Positions 1 through 13,000 of a stretch of DNA of 64,000 nucleotides are shown here, piece after piece. A program made the position numbers and the translations under genes. Below the pieces are notes generated by a model. That model saw nothing but the letters and a program-made list of their open reading frames with translations, was not told where the DNA came from and made no database searches. Each line of letters opens with the position of its first letter. Positions within the stretch are counted from its first letter, which is position 1. This stretch comes from an uncultured Pirellulaceae bacterium (lineage in GTDB: Bacteria; Planctomycetota; Planctomycetia; Pirellulales; Pirellulaceae), in NCBI GenBank assembly GCA_934278005.1, contig CAKQWG010000001.1, positions 8,859-72,858 of the forward strand, read 5' to 3'.

Positions 1-3000
1 GGCCATGGTTCGGCCGGTGTCCTTGTAAGTTGTCGAACCGCTATCGAGTTGGGCTACCAATTGGAACGGACCGCCGTCGAGGCTGCGCCACAGGCGGCGC
101 GATACGAAATCGCCGCTGGCCTTGGGGAGTCCGGCGAGCAGTACGGCTGATTGTCCGGCGGCCAGGGTGATCAGTGGCGTGGCTGCGCTGGTCACGCCTT
201 CGGCTCCGTCCAAGTCCAGATTGGTGAGCTTGTACTGCACTGTGGAACCGACCAGCAGCGAGCCGCCGGTAGTTGGCGTTTGCTGGATCAGGCTCACGTT
301 CGGGGCTACCGATTCTTGCAGCGCGCCACCCGGGGTGCCGCGGATGATCAGGTTTTCGCCGATGAGGTAGGTGATGTCGGTGTCGTCCCAGCGGGCGGCC
401 ACATCCAGCGTGGTCAGCGGACCACCGGCGGCGGTGGAAGTTTTGACGAACAGGCCGTTGATCGAGTTGTTGAGCAAGACGTTGCCGCGGATATCTGGGC
501 CGACGCGGGCATAGTCGGGTCGGAAGCTGCCGGCGAACTGGTAGCGAGGTTCGGAGAAGCGCGTCTCTTCAAAGCTGTTCGGATCGGCCGAGATGGCCGC
601 ATCGGCGCTGAAGCGGATGGTGTTGTTGAGCAGTGTGGGGCGGCTCTCGGTCATCTTGATCGGACTGACGGTCGGGCTGGGAGCGGAGACGGTGATTTGG
701 CCACCACCGTAGCGAATATCCGCGTGCGACACGAAGTTCAGGAAGATGCCATTGCGTTCGTAGCTGCCAAAACCTTCGCGGCGGTCGATGTCTTCATGGA
801 AGTCCAGCCCGCCCCAATCGCCCGGGCCGGGTGTGGTGCTGAGCGGGTTGGTGTCCTTGCCCTGGGTCTCGTCGCGATAGCTGGTGAAGTTGACGGATTG
901 CTGCGGCGTGCCCAGCACTTGCAGAGCGGACAGGCTGTGGTCGATCGAGGCGTTGAGGCTGCCTGTAGCAATGCGCGAGCCCTGCAATTTGAAAATGGCA
1001 CCGGCGTCGATCATCATCGTCACGCCGCGCGGCACCTCCAGATTCAGACCATCGGAGAGGACTTGATTGCCCACGCCGCCGCGGCCAATTTCATAGGCGG
1101 GACGGTTGTTCGACGCGCCGGGACTGCCCAGCACGCGGACGATGTCGCCTGGCAGCAACAAGCCGGCTGGCCATTTGCTCAAGTCCAGCGTGTTGAGCGG
1201 CTGAGTTGGCGAGCCGAGGGCGGGCCCGGTTTGCGAGCCACCAAAGCTCTTGTCGACGAAGATGGTCTTGGGTTGTCCAGCGGCTGCCACGCCCACGGGA
1301 GCGGCCGCGCGGAACCAAAAATTGAAATTGCCGCCAGCGATCCCGTCGCCGTCGCCGTCGATCGGTGTGCCGGCGGTGTCTTCGATCGTGAACTTGAGGG
1401 CCGCGACTGATACCGTGGGACGGAAGTCGAGTTTGAGCTGGTAGTTGCCCTGGCTGACCGCACCGCTGCCGGTGTTGGGCACGATCGGATCGAAATCCTC
1501 GTTCCCCTTGCCGGTCACGCTGATGAAATACGTTCCCTGCGTCAATTCGGCGGTCAAGAACGAATCGCTGCTGTGGCTGTCGTTGTTAGTTGAGATCAGT
1601 TCGACGCCGCCGTCCGCCTTCTGCTTCCAGAGCACCAGGACCGTGTCGAGGTTGCTGCTAGCGGGCAGTCGCTCAGCGATGGTTTCGGCCGTCAGTCGCC
1701 CGGCTTGTCCGGCGGGAACCACAAACGAGTAGGTGTCGACATCGCGATTATCCGGGCGGTACAAATGCTGACCGTGCACGATATCCGCGTCGCCTGGGAA
1801 GGAGAACTCCGATGGCAGGCCGGGATTGGGATTGGCGAGCGCCCCTTCGGAGCCCATGATGCCGTTGGGGGGAAGATCGTAGGTGTGTCCTAGGCCTAGC
1901 AAGTGGCCGATCTCGTGCATGGCGGTGGTAAAAAAGCCAGCTCCGAAGCTGTTGTCCCACGGTTCGGCGCCGTCCATGATGGCCAAGCTGCCGCCGGCGA
2001 TGCCTCCCACACCGCCCGGCCCACTCTGCTCACCCAACGGATACAGATCGCCGACGACGATCGTCAACCCGCCGTCGCGGGTTTCAACAAAGTCGACTCC
2101 CATGACCGAGGAGTAGATCTCGAAGATCTCGCGGACCCGCGCGACTTGGTCCGAGGTGATGGAAGTATTGACGGGGCGTCCAGCGGCGTCTAAGCCGTAG
2201 GGACGGTCGAAGGCGAAATTGAACGAAGCCTGAGCAATCCGCGGATCGCTGTCGGCGCCGCCGTTCAAGTGCGTTTCATCTTGGATGTCGCGGTGGCCAG
2301 GGTCGACCATGCTGCCGGGGAAATCCAGCGGCAGTACGTTGGCACTGGTGGTTATGATGCTCTGATTGACGACTGCTGTAAAAGCGCTGCTCCAGGTGCC
2401 AAGCGGCGTTGCATTTTGGATCGTGCCGGCCGGATCGCTCGGACTTAGCGTAGCCACCGTCTGCGGATTGGTAGTTGAAACGACTGCGTCGCGCGAGCCA
2501 ACTCGCAGGCGATAGGAGCCCGCTCCGGCCAATTGATCGATGGGACGGGAAAACGTCAGCTCGGCCATGTCGCTGGCTGGATCGTAGGAGATCGACGTGG
2601 GCGCGAAGACTTGGTCGTCGTTCGGCTGGACCGTTTCGGCCGTGTGGATCAACTGGTAGAAAGCCGGATCGACCACGGTTGGATTGGGTGATACGGCTCC
2701 AGTGATAACTGGCGCAGTATGCAGGTCGTCGTTGTTGAAATAGACGCGGATCACGTTGGGTCGCGGCGTGAGCACGCCCGCCACGCGGTCGACGGGCTGC
2801 GGCACAATGGCCACGATGGTAGCTCCCAGCTCCAGATCGAAATCGACCGAGTCGCGGGTCAGGTCGTCCGGGGTGGCGTCGATGGCGCGGGTTTGCAGTT
2901 CGAGCCCCGCGGCGTTTTTGATAGCGGTCAGACCTTGGGCCGGAGCGTCCTTACCGATCAGGTCCACGCGATACAGATCGTCCTGCAGCGGCGAGGAGAA

Positions 3001-3741
3001 GCGGAGCACGACGATGCGATTGTTGTCGCCAAAGCCTAGATAGCCAGGCTGTATAACCGAGTCGTTGGCGTTGCCGAAAATGCCGTCGCCGCCGGCGCGG
3101 GTCACGCGAATTCCGGCAGTCAAACTGACCGGGTCCAGATCGCTCGAGCCGTCGAAGCGGAAGACCAATTCCGTGGGAGCTTCCGTCAAGCGATTGGTGT
3201 TGTTGAAGGTGAAGATGTCGCCCGAGTTGGGTGACACCGACAGCAGGCGCGGCCCGCCGGCTTCGCCCTCGGCGACTAGGCCCCCCTCACCCTCGGCGAA
3301 TAGACTGGCCTCCCCCTCGGCAACTAGGCCCGCTTGACCTACGCGGGGCAGTCCGGCGGACACGTTGGTAGCGGACTGTAGGCCTAAGCTGTGGCTCCAA
3401 TCAGCGTAGCTTTGCTCGACCAGTGGGAACCAGGGCCGCGTGGTTAGGTCTCCGCTGGAACCTCCCAACTGGCTATCGAGGAAGTTGGCCACGTCGTAGT
3501 CCGCGGTGGCATCTGGGCTGAGCGAGTGGAAGGCTAGGGCACTCTGAGCCTGAGCGTAGTGCTGCGCGTACTGCTGCGAGGAGATGTTGGCCGTGGCGGT
3601 GTAGTCGGTCAGGCCCAGCAGGTCGGCTGCGAGTAGTTCGCGTCGTTCGAGCGTCTCGAGCAATGTTCGCCGCAGCCGATTGCGTCGCAACTGGATTTCG
3701 TAGACGGACGAACTGGATCGACTGGCGAACTGGCTAGCCAT
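1..3741 (-). CDS. Giant exported metzincin-type metalloprotease, C-terminus beyond window edge
   Basis: The frame is open from ATG 3741 to base 1, giving 1247 residues without a stop; the C-terminus lies outside the window. The N-terminus has the planctomycete exported-protein motif LETLERRELLA (about residues 28-38) instead of a classical signal peptide. A three-copy 8-residue repeat (LVAEGEAx) follows near residue 140. Residues 609-619 read HEIGHLLGLGH, the zinc-binding and catalytic site of metzincins, with the Met-turn methionine at 629. Next come a PPC-like beta domain (around 650-740) and right-handed beta-helix-like segments containing MIDAGAIFKLQG. The 5725-aa gene directly upstream is a paralog with the same domain order. 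Likely a secreted or surface protease anchored in a very large adhesin-like protein; substrate unknown. Family assignment is from motifs I read directly; the role is inference. Confidence 0.9.
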   Translation of the reverse strand, partial: MASQFASRSSSSVYEIQLRRNRLRRTLLETLERRELLAADLLGLTDYTATANISSQQYAQHYAQAQSALAFHSLSPDATADYDVANFLDSQLGGSSGDLTTRPWFPLVEQSYADWSHSLGLQSATNVSAGLPRVGQAGLVAEGEASLFAEGEGGLVAEGEAGGPRLLSVSPNSGDIFTFNNTNRLTEAPTELVFRFDGSSDLDPVSLTAGIRVTRAGGDGIFGNANDSVIQPGYLGFGDNNRIVVLRFSSPLQDDLYRVDLIGKDAPAQGLTAIKNAAGLELQTRAIDATPDDLTRDSVDFDLELGATIVAIVPQPVDRVAGVLTPRPNVIRVYFNNDDLHTAPVITGAVSPNPTVVDPAFYQLIHTAETVQPNDDQVFAPTSISYDPASDMAELTFSRPIDQLAGAGSYRLRVGSRDAVVSTTNPQTVATLSPSDPAGTIQNATPLGTWSSAFTAVVNQSIITTSANVLPLDFPGSMVDPGHRDIQDETHLNGGADSDPRIAQASFNFAFDRPYGLDAAGRPVNTSITSDQVARVREIFEIYSSVMGVDFVETRDGGLTIVVGDLYPLGEQSGPGGVGGIAGGSLAIMDGAEPWDNSFGAGFFTTAMHEIGHLLGLGHTYDLPPNGIMGSEGALANPNPGLPSEFSFPGDADIVHGQHLYRPDNRDVDTYSFVVPAGQAGRLTAETIAERLPASSNLDTVLVLWKQKADGGVELISTNNDSHSSDSFLTAELTQGTYFISVTGKGNEDFDPIVPNTGSGAVSQGNYQLKLDFRPTVSVAALKFTIEDTAGTPIDGDGDGIAGGNFNFWFRAAAPVGVAAAGQPKTIFVDKSFGGSQTGPALGSPTQPLNTLDLSKWPAGLLLPGDIVRVLGSPGASNNRPAYEIGRGGVGNQVLSDGLNLEVPRGVTMMIDAGAIFKLQGSRIATGSLNASIDHSLSALQVLGTPQQSVNFTSYRDETQGKDTNPLSTTPGPGDWGGLDFHEDIDRREGFGSYERNGIFLNFVSHADIRYGGGQITVSAPSPTVSPIKMTESRPTLLNNTIRFSADAAISADPNSFEETRFSEPRYQFAGSFRPDYARVGPDIRGNVLLNNSINGLFVKTSTAAGGPLTTLDVAARWDDTDITYLIGENLIIRGTPGGALQESVAPNVSLIQQTPTTGGSLLVGSTVQYKLTNLDLDGAEGVTSAATPLITLAAGQSAVLLAGLPKASGDFVSRRLWRSLDGGPFQLVAQLDSGSTTYKDTGRTMA
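3256..3327 (-). repeat. 24-bp tandem repeat, 3 copies, inside the giant protease gene
   Basis: Three consecutive imperfect 24-bp units encode LVAEGEAS, LFAEGEGG and LVAEGEAG. The acidic linker lies between the N-terminal region and the first Ig-like region. A similar GEGQGEGEA stretch occurs after the dockerin region of the neighbouring giant protein. Confidence 0.85.
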
Positions 3742-3927
3742 AGGACTTACCTTCTTTGAACGATATAAAAAAATTCGAGCGGGGTGTCATTGTGACAAAT
3801 GCGGGACTTATGTCACGTAGTGGACTTTGCCAAAAAACTTCGGTTCTCGCGCGTGGTCGATTTTGCCAAAGTACTGCAGACAAACTCTCCCCAAAACCCT
3901 CGGCGAACGCACGAGGGGCTTGATCGG

Positions 3928-3952
3928 GCAGGATCCTGTGAAGAGATCCTGC
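3928..3952. repeat. Stem-loop between the two giant genes
   Basis: Perfect 8-bp arms GCAGGATC and GATCCTGC flank a 9-nt loop, 56 bp past the stop of the 5725-aa gene in the 266-bp spacer. No T-run follows on the minus strand, so it is not a canonical intrinsic terminator; it could still be a transcript-end or processing structure. Nothing else in the spacer looks like a gene. Confidence 0.5.
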
Positions 3953-4007
3953 GCGGGTTGAGGTGCTGTGGGACCTGTGGAAAATCCACGATGGGTGCGA
4001 GGGATTT

Positions 4008-7000
4008 TTAGTCGTGGGCAGCGCCAAGGTCAGCCAGGAGGCTGGCCAGGGCGATGTCGATCAGGTGGTTGGAATCTTCGACTCGGGCGCGCTGGGTGAC
4101 CCAACTGACGTCCACACTCTCGGTGCGGCTGTCGGCGACTTGTGCGAAGATCGATGGACTGGGCTCAGGTGCCACGCGCGTCTGTCCAGCGAACTGCGTA
4201 GTTGGCTGTGTGACTGGCTGCGCGGCTAGCTGTGTGACTGACTGCGCGGTTGCCTGCGGTGCAGGTGCTGAGATCAGTGGCAGGCTCGCGGGCACTGCCG
4301 CGGACATCACCAACTGAGGTTCGAAGGCAGCCAGGGAAGTGGCCGCTTCGCCCTCGCCTTGACCCTCACCGCCGCCGCTGCGGCGCGCGTGGCTGGTATT
4401 GGCATTGAGGTAGTTGATGACTTGCAACACGTCATTGGGGGTGATTAGATTATTGCCGTCGGTATCGACGTAGGGCGGCGGCGGTGGCAAGCTGGAGGTG
4501 GGAATAGTTCCACCGCCACCGCCGACGGCGCGTTCGTTGATGAGGTTGATAATCAGCAGCGCGTCGATGGGGGAGATGAATCCGTCTGCATTGACATCCA
4601 ACGAGTTGTCTGCATTCTGATGCGATGGCGGCGGTGGGTTGTCGATATTGATCGTCACCGTAGTAACCACGCTCAGGCCATTACCGTCGCTGGCGCGATA
4701 GGTAAAGCTGTCGGTCGTCTTGCCCTTCTCGAAGTTGTGCTGGTAGGTAAATGTTCCGTCGGCATTCAGTGAGAACTGGGCTGCGTTGACGGGACCGGTG
4801 ACGAGCACCGCGGTGAGCGGCATGCCTTCGGGATCGATGTCATTGGCGAGCACGCCATCGTTGGCGGGATTGCCGTCGGTGCCGCGCGGATCGGTGGTGA
4901 TCAGCGCTTGACCCTGCTTGACGCGGTAGGTGTCGGGCTGGGTGATCGGCACATCGTCGATTTCGACGACGGTCAGTCGGAACTGAGAGATGACCGTCTG
5001 GCCGCTGCGGTCTTTGGCTGCCACGCGAATGTCGGCGAAGCCGGAGCGATTGGGCGCCAGAACCAGTCGCAGCTCATTGCCGCTGATGGTCGAGCTGACC
5101 AGCAGCGAGTTGGTGTTGCCGACGACTTCGAAGCTTAACACGTCGCCATTGGTGGCCACGTCGGGATCAATGAAGTGGTTCGGCGTGAGCACGATGGGCG
5201 CGATCACCGAGTTTTCATTGACGGTGCGATCCGGCAGAGGAGTAGCGATGCGCGGCGCGTCATCGACGGCGGTCACGACGAGTGTGAGCGTGTCGCGGAC
5301 GCTTAGGCCCGTGCTATCGGTAGCTTGCACGACGATTGTAGCGCTGCCGTGTTGGTCTGGTTTGAGGGTCAGTACCAAGCGGCCGGCATTGATGGTGGCG
5401 GTGACCAAGCCCGGGTTGCTGTTGCCAGCGGCGGGCAGGCTGTAGGTCAAGCTATCGCCGCTATCGGGATCGAAGAACACCGTCGACAGATCGATCTGCT
5501 GGGGCGATGCATCTTCGGCCATGGTGACGGTCCCCAGGGCTGTCCCCACGCGTGGCGCGTCGGGTCGGCCAGCGACAGTCACGGTGACTGTGCCGGTCGA
5601 GGTCTGCGGATCGGCAACGCCGGCGCTGGTGCCATTGTCCTGCACTTGATAGAAGAACGTGTCGACCCCTTCGAAATCGGGTGCGGGCGTATAGGTCGCT
5701 ACGCCGCCGATAAAGGTGACCGTGCCGCCGTGGGTGCTGGTTGGCGTGACACCGATAACCGTCAGGCTCTGTCCCGACTCGTCGCTAGGTCCAGGTGTGT
5801 CGCCCGCTTTCAACTCGGCAGCCGTCATGGTTGCTGGAGTGTCCTCGACGGCCACGATATTTTTAGCGACGGTGACCGGCGGATTGTTCTTGTCGGCAAT
5901 CTGCAGCGTTACGGTGCCGACAGCGCCGAGCGGCGTTATGACTCCCGCCGTCGTGCCGTTGTCGGTCACGGTGTAGGTAAAGCTGTCGCTGCCGCTGTAG
6001 CTGGCTGGCGGCACATACTGGATGCGTCCACCGACGAGCGTTACCGTGCCGCCACGCAGGCTGGTGGCTGAGACAGCGGTGATCGTCAACGTTTGATCCG
6101 CTTCGTTAGCCGGGCCGGCCGCATCGTTGCTCAGCAGTACCGACTGGTCGATACTCAGCGTCTCGTTCTCATTGAGCGCGAGAGAGTCTGGTGCAGCGAT
6201 GGGAGCATCGTTGACCTCTCGGACGGTGAGCGTCACCGTGCCGAGGTTGTTGGATCCCAGCACGCCATCGTTGACGCGATACACGAACGTGTCTTGGCCA
6301 TTGAAGTTGGCCAGTGGGCGATAGGAGAAGGTTCCGTCGGCGTTGAGCTGGAAGCTGCCGGGCTGTGCCGAAGTGGGACCGGTGACCAGCGTCACGCTGA
6401 GCGGTTTGCCGTCGGGGCTGACATCGTTCGCTGCCACGCCGTCATCGATTTTGAAGCCGGGCGTAGTCGTGCCGGTGGCATCGGTGGTCTGGAACGGCAG
6501 CAACGGATCTTCGTTGAGCTCGTAGGTATCGTTGACTGCGGTGGGTGGCGTGCCGGGGACGATGGTCACCGCGTAGTCTTCCACTTCGCCGTCGACCGCT
6601 AGGCCGGTGGTGGTCAGCCCGCCGCTGCTGCTGGAGCGGAAGCGAGCGAAGGTGCGCGTGTTGGTCGTCGCATCGGGCGCGGTGGCTGGGACTGTGACGT
6701 AAAAGGTTTGCGTCAAACTGCTAGCCGTGAAGTTGGCCGATGAGAGGATTTGTTCGCCTGGATCGTCCCAGTCGCCATCCGCATTGAAGTCGATCCAAGC
6801 ATCCACGAAGCCGGGGCTGGAAAGGGTGACTTCGATTGGTGTCAGGGCAAATTTATTGAACGCACCGGGCGTGGCCAGAATCGATCCAAAGACCACACCG
6901 TCATCGCCGCTGTCTCCGTCGGCCAACGGGGTAGGCTGCCCATCGGCATCGGCGCTGATGCTCGAGCCGAGCAGCGCCACATTGCCGACGACGTGCCGAG

Positions 7001-10000
7001 CGCCATCGTTGGCGTGCAGCGTGGCGTAGCGTCCGTGGATGCTGCCCAGTGGATCGGGCGCGTCGCCGTAGTCGAGCTCGACGCCCGGCATCAAGATCGT
7101 GAACTTGGTTTCGTTATTGATCTGATTGGGCTTGAGCAGGTTGCCCGCCAGGTCGGACACTCCACGCAGGAAGTAGCTGTTGATCTCAGGGCTGATAACC
7201 GTGGCACCGGAGACGAACAGCGTGTCGCTACCGCGATCCGAGGCGGTCAACGTCGTATTGGACGACGTGTTGATAGCTTGGATAATGGCTCGCTTGACAT
7301 CGACATCGGTAAAGCTCGGGTCCTGCACGAACTTGACCGCGTTGGCACCGCCGGGCAAGCCGCTGAGAGCCAGCGTGGGAGCGCCACTGACGTTGGTAAT
7401 GAAGCGTGGGGTATCGTTCAGTTGCAGCGTTGCGTTGGCCATGACGGTTGTGGTCAGCCCCAGGCCGGCGGCTTCGATAGCTGCCTTCATGGAGTCGATC
7501 AAGGTGGCGGGCGTGGTCGTATTGCTGAACTGGATCTGCGTATTGGCGGGATCAAATCCGTTGTTCAGATCGACGTTGTTGAATTCGAAGGTGACGCTTC
7601 GCTGGCCGTTGCTGATGGTGAAGATCTCACCATCGGAGACGACGCCGGCGGTGGCCGTCAGTCCGCTCGTACCCACCAGGACCTGGTTGGCCTTGATGCG
7701 GCCCAGCGACACTTTGCCGTTGCCCATGTTCGTAGCGGTGATGTCCAGGCCCGCCCCGTTGATGGCGGCTGCGAGGGCCAGCGCCACGTCGTTGGGTGAG
7801 CTCAGCGCGCTGAAGGCGACAACCACGTTGCTCAGCCCTGAAGGGCCGCTGCCATTGCTGTCGAACTCGAAGACCACGGTTTTTCCATTGCCCTGTAGCA
7901 AGATGGAGCTGTTGTCGGCCAAGGCGCTGATGGCGGGGAGCTGCAGAACAAGTGGGCCGAAGACCTGCAGACGCGTCTGGCTTTCTACGCCGGGTTTGCC
8001 GAATAGAGTCAGCCCTGGAGCGGTGGCCACGTCGACCGTGTTGGCGGCCGTGCCACCGATAGCAATATTGCCTGGTCCCACTGCTTGGGGAGTCAGGCCG
8101 AGGTCGGCGGCGATGATCGCGGCCACGATGCGGTCCGCAGTCACGCTCTGAGTATCGTTGGGGGAGACCGCAATCGGTATATTGCCCGCTCCGACGGTGG
8201 CGTCGCGAGTAATCTCAAACGTAGCGGTCTTGCCATTGCCGGTGATGGTGAATCGCTCTCCATCGGCCAGCGTGCGCGAGACACCGACCAGCGTTAGTTG
8301 GCTGTTGTCGATCGAAGCGGAACCACTGGGACCCATGCCCAAGTGGATCAGGGTTCCACCGATGACGGTGGGATTGAAGTTCAAGCTACTATCGGCGATG
8401 GCTGCTTGAGTCAGCGTGGCGATGTCGGCAGCGGTAAAGGCCTGTGAAAAATCGATGGCTAGATTGGCACTGGCCACCGTGCCATCGGTATCGTACTCGA
8501 AGGTCCGCGTCTGACGACCGTCGCTGAGCGTGAAGGTATGTCCGTCGAGCACTCCACCGCGAGGGCCGTTGGCTGGGATGCGGAGGGCCAGCGTGCCGTT
8601 GGGCTGGGCCAGCGTCGAGTTGCTCGTGTTGAGTTGCACGCCCGATTCGGCACCGATGAAGATCTCGCCCGGTGCCAACACGGTGGGAGTAATGCCGCTG
8701 AGTCCAGCCGCATTGATGGCCGCGACCATCGCATTTTGGAGCTCATGTTGCGTAGCGCCCAATTGGTAAGCGATGGGGAGATTGCCCGCCAGCACATTGT
8801 TATTGCGATCGAACTCGAAGGTGGTGGTCGTGCTGCCGATGGTCAAACTGAAGCGTTCGCCGTCGACGATTCCACCGAAGGCACCTCCGGCTAGAGGGAT
8901 CTGCAGCGTCAGCCCTTGCGGAACTTGCAGGCGGTAGCCACTGTCGAATTCGTAGTTGACAACACCGCCGTTTTCGTCGGTTATCGAGAAGCCATCACCG
9001 TCGGCGATTTGGTCACCACTGGGGGCGGAGATCACAAATCGGTCGCGGTTGTTGATCGACAGCTCGTAGACCTTGCCATTCTTCCACACGCCGGCCAGCG
9101 GCGTGAGAATGATCTCATCGCGAGTGGCGTTGTAGGCAAAGCTGTAGTCGATGCCTTCGCGCAGTACGCGGCCGTTTTCAAAGACCACGATGGCCGCACC
9201 GCTCAGTCGCTGTTCGGCAATGACCGAGCTCACGACCGTGTTGTCGTCGATGCCAATGCCTTGCAATGGATTGGAGGGTTCATTGCCATCGGCCAACTGA
9301 ATGCGAAACTGTGGGTAGACGCCCGAGTTGAGCTGGACCACGGAAACGGAACCATCGCCGTCGATGCCCAGCGCATCGTTGTCGACGGGCTCGAGCAGAA
9401 TTGCGGCCGGTCCGACGAAGTCCGCGCGCTCCAGAGCGCCGCGATCTTTGAAAATGTTCTGGCCGGTTCCGCCGGGCGGCGAGACCGACGGATCGTCGGC
9501 GCGCAGTTGTCCGACTAGATCAAAGTCCGGTGCCTGGACGTTGGAGACCGGCATGCCGAGCGAGTTCTTGATGGCTACCAGACTGGGGCGTTCATCGAGC
9601 TTATTGATCGCCGAGTCGATCAGCGGCGAACCGGGAGCGGGCAGGTACTGGCCGGCCTGTGCATTGACAAACAGCCGCACGTTGCCCGGGACATCGATAT
9701 TTTGATCCAAGGATGTGTTGGGCACGTTGGTCGGCGAGGTTTCGACGCCGGTGGTGAAACGCGAGTTCGAGGAGGCCGTTTCGTAGTACTGGTAAATCGA
9801 ACCACCGAGGACTACTTCGCCCGGTTTGGTGACCACGTTCGGGTTTGGCGATCCGTAGGGTGAAGCAGCGTTCGTGTTCAGATTCCTACGCGACTCTTCG
9901 TTGATGACTGGAGTCTGCAGGTTGAAGAAGACGTTGTTCAGGACCGTGGGGCTGGCGCCGCGAGAGGCTAGGACGCCGGTCTCGGGGAGCAGTTGGTCGA

Positions 10001-13000
10001 GGTTGGTGGGACCATTCTGGTCGGGGTCGACGATGATGGCACCGTTGCCATCGATCCAGGCCGCGTTGTTGACCAACACGAACCTCTCAGAAGTCCCATC
10101 GCCGCGCGACGTGGGCGACAGTGGAGTGGTCGAGCGCCGATCGTGGCCCAAGCCTAGATTCGACAAGCTGGTGATATTGCCATTGTTGCTGTTGATCTGC
10201 CCGTCGTTCCTGCGCGGGAACAACTCGAGCCCTTGATTGACCTCATAGTAGGGCCCGAAGATCTGCTGTTCGATCTGGCTGCGGCTGAGTTGATTACTGC
10301 CCAGTTCATCCACGGCGGAGAGCTGTAGCAGGATCGTCTCCTTGTCACCTTGGATGGAGTTGAACGGTGCATCTAGAACAGCGGACAGGCCGCCAATTGC
10401 CTTGGCGTGAACCGGTGGCAGCGGGCTGGCTGTACCGAAGACGCCGTTGGGCAGGGTTTGCGTATTGGGGATTGCTCGTCCACCGCCAGCGCCGCCTTCG
10501 TTGATGGCTTTGGCGATAGCTCGAGCCACGTCGGGAAAGCGCCAATCGGCGTTGATGTTGATCGGGATGTTCCCGTTGGAGGCTCCGCCGCCGCCCAGCA
10601 CGAATTCAAAGGTGCGGCCACTGGAAGCGGTGCTACCGATGTCGGGCACACCATAAATGGTGAAGGTCTCGCCGCCTGCATAGGCGCTGGCGTCCTCGGC
10701 CGTGATAACAAAGTTCTGCAGATGCCGCGCGCTGACCGAGACGCTGTAGGCACCCGTGGAGGAGCCAATCTGACGATTGGCGTACGACAACGGATCGTAG
10801 TTAATATTGCCTACCGAGCTGATGGCTGCGTAGTAGACGCCGGAAGCCGTGGCGGTGAAGTCGGCGTAGGGGTCGAACGAAGAGGCTTCGCCTGGCGCCG
10901 GGTCGTTATCGCTGATCGTGCGAGATTCTCCGGCTGCGTTGGTGAACGTTTGCGCGATACCGCGGCTGTCGAAAATCTGCAGTACGGCATCCAGCGAGCT
11001 ATCAGCCGGCGAGTTGACGTCCACGATGACGCGTTCGCCGACGCCCAGTTTGAACTGGAAGATGTCGACGTCGCTGCCGGGTTGTCCGGTCACGGCATCG
11101 CCGATGAATCCAGTGGAGGTGTACTCCAGCGGATTGTGCGCGGTGCCTTGCCAAGTTTGAACGGCTGAAGCCAACGTGTCGTTGGGCTCGTTGACTGCAG
11201 CTTCGCCGTTGAAGCTGGCCCGACCATCGGTGCCGATGATCGTATTGTTGACGATCTTGGCCTGCGGCTGCGGAGCTTCGCCCAAGTCCAATTGGCGGAT
11301 GTCAAACGGATTTCCGTTGCCCACTGGACCATCTTGCCACTGCAGTTGGGTAGCGCCTTCGATGTACACCGCGGGGCGGTTGAAGTACAGCGGATAGCCG
11401 AAGCTGGAATCCTCCGGTGCCACGGGATCGGGACCCAGCAAGCTGGCCGCGATCGTCACGTTGATTTGCTGCGTGGTACCGTTGCTGACCAGAATGCTCG
11501 ACAGCAACGAATCGCGCAGAGCGTGCATGGTTTCAAAAGCGGTGGTGGCAAACGGTGTACAGTTGGTACAGGTTATGCGCTGGTAGAAGTCGCCGCCGGT
11601 GTCGCGGTACCAGGCGATGGAGCTGTCCGGACGAACGCCGTTGCCTTCGACCTGTCCGCTGCCTCCCACGGGATTGCCTGTGCCACCGCCGGCCAAGTCA
11701 TCGAACTCCAGACGCAGGCGGGTGCGATCGGCATCGAGGACCAGCGTGTCCTGATCGTCGAGATACGAGCCGAAGTGCGAGATGGGCGGATTGCCACCAG
11801 AGGTGTTTACCAGCGGGTTGCCGTCCCACAGGAAGCCGGCTGGATCGGTGCCTGGTTCGAAGTACGGGATGAGCCGGGGCGAGATCATCCACATCGGCGT
11901 TTCACCTTGGAGCTTGATGCCACCCAGGCCGCCCTCTTCAAGGACGTTGTTCTGGATAACCAAGCCGGGCAGCATGCCACCCTGGACGCCATCGTTGAGG
12001 GTCGACAAATTGCGGACGGCTTGGGTACCGACAAGGTTGGGAACCTCTTGCATTTGGCTGCGCGTAAATGAGTCGAGTTCGTCGCGAGGATCGGCTTGTC
12101 GAGCTGCGGGTTCGCTCCACACGCCGTAGTCGCGCGGTTGGCGAATGAAGCTGTTTTGAATCAGGACCTGGCCCTGCTCACGACGCGCATTGGTGTCGGA
12201 TTGGCCTTGATGCAGGACGAGCTCAACTGCTCCGTCGGGATTGGCAGCCAGCAGACTTTTGAAGTAGGCCGAGCCGTGCAGATTGATCTGGGGATCGCGG
12301 CCTGCGGTGCCACTGACGATGCCGCTGCTGGTGGCCGCGCGGATCGAGCCCTGCAACTGCGACTGCACGCCGTTGGAATTAATCGCATCGCGAATGGCCT
12401 GCGCGACGACATGGGCCGGGTCGGTGGCTGCGAAACGAACGGGCACGTTGCCCAGTCCGACCAGCCCGCTGGTGGTGAATTCAAAGGTAATCGATCGGCC
12501 CCCGTCGGAAACCGAGAACTTGTCACCGCTGGTCAACAGGCTGCCGGCTGGGGCGACTAGGCTGATCTGATTGGCTAGACGGTCGTTGGTGTCGAACGAC
12601 TTGGTCAGGACCGGCGAGCCAAACCTTTGCGACTGGAAGAACTCGTCTCCCATGCGAATCTCCAACTGGTACTTGCCAGTGGTCACGGTGGTCGACGGGA
12701 CGGGCACGTTGACGTAGGTCGAGTTGTATTCGCCCGAGCCAACGCGCGAGCCGTCGGCCAACTGGATCACCACGTTTTGGATCGACGATCGCGAGGGGTT
12801 GTCATTGCGAGCTCGGAATTCGACGCGCAAATCGGAGCGGCCGGAGAAGCCGCTGATGTCTAGGACTTGCGATTTGGGTGACCCGGTCGCCAGCAGCGTC
12901 ACGCCGGTGGGGCGGTTTTGGGCCACGGTCGTGGCCAGCCAGCGCTGGGCGCCGCTCAGGTCGTCGATCAGCCACACGTCCATCTGCCCGTTGAAGACTT

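Noticed and set aside
151-1410. 419-aa plus-strand open frame
   Set aside because: Lies antisense to the giant protease coding sequence, whose motifs are clear; long antisense frames are expected in GC-rich genes with strong codon bias, and the translation has no domain.
6750-7799. 349-aa plus-strand open frame (and others such as 7180-8151, 5325-6071)
   Set aside because: Antisense shadows of the repeated module region and cadherin-like region of the 5725-aa gene.
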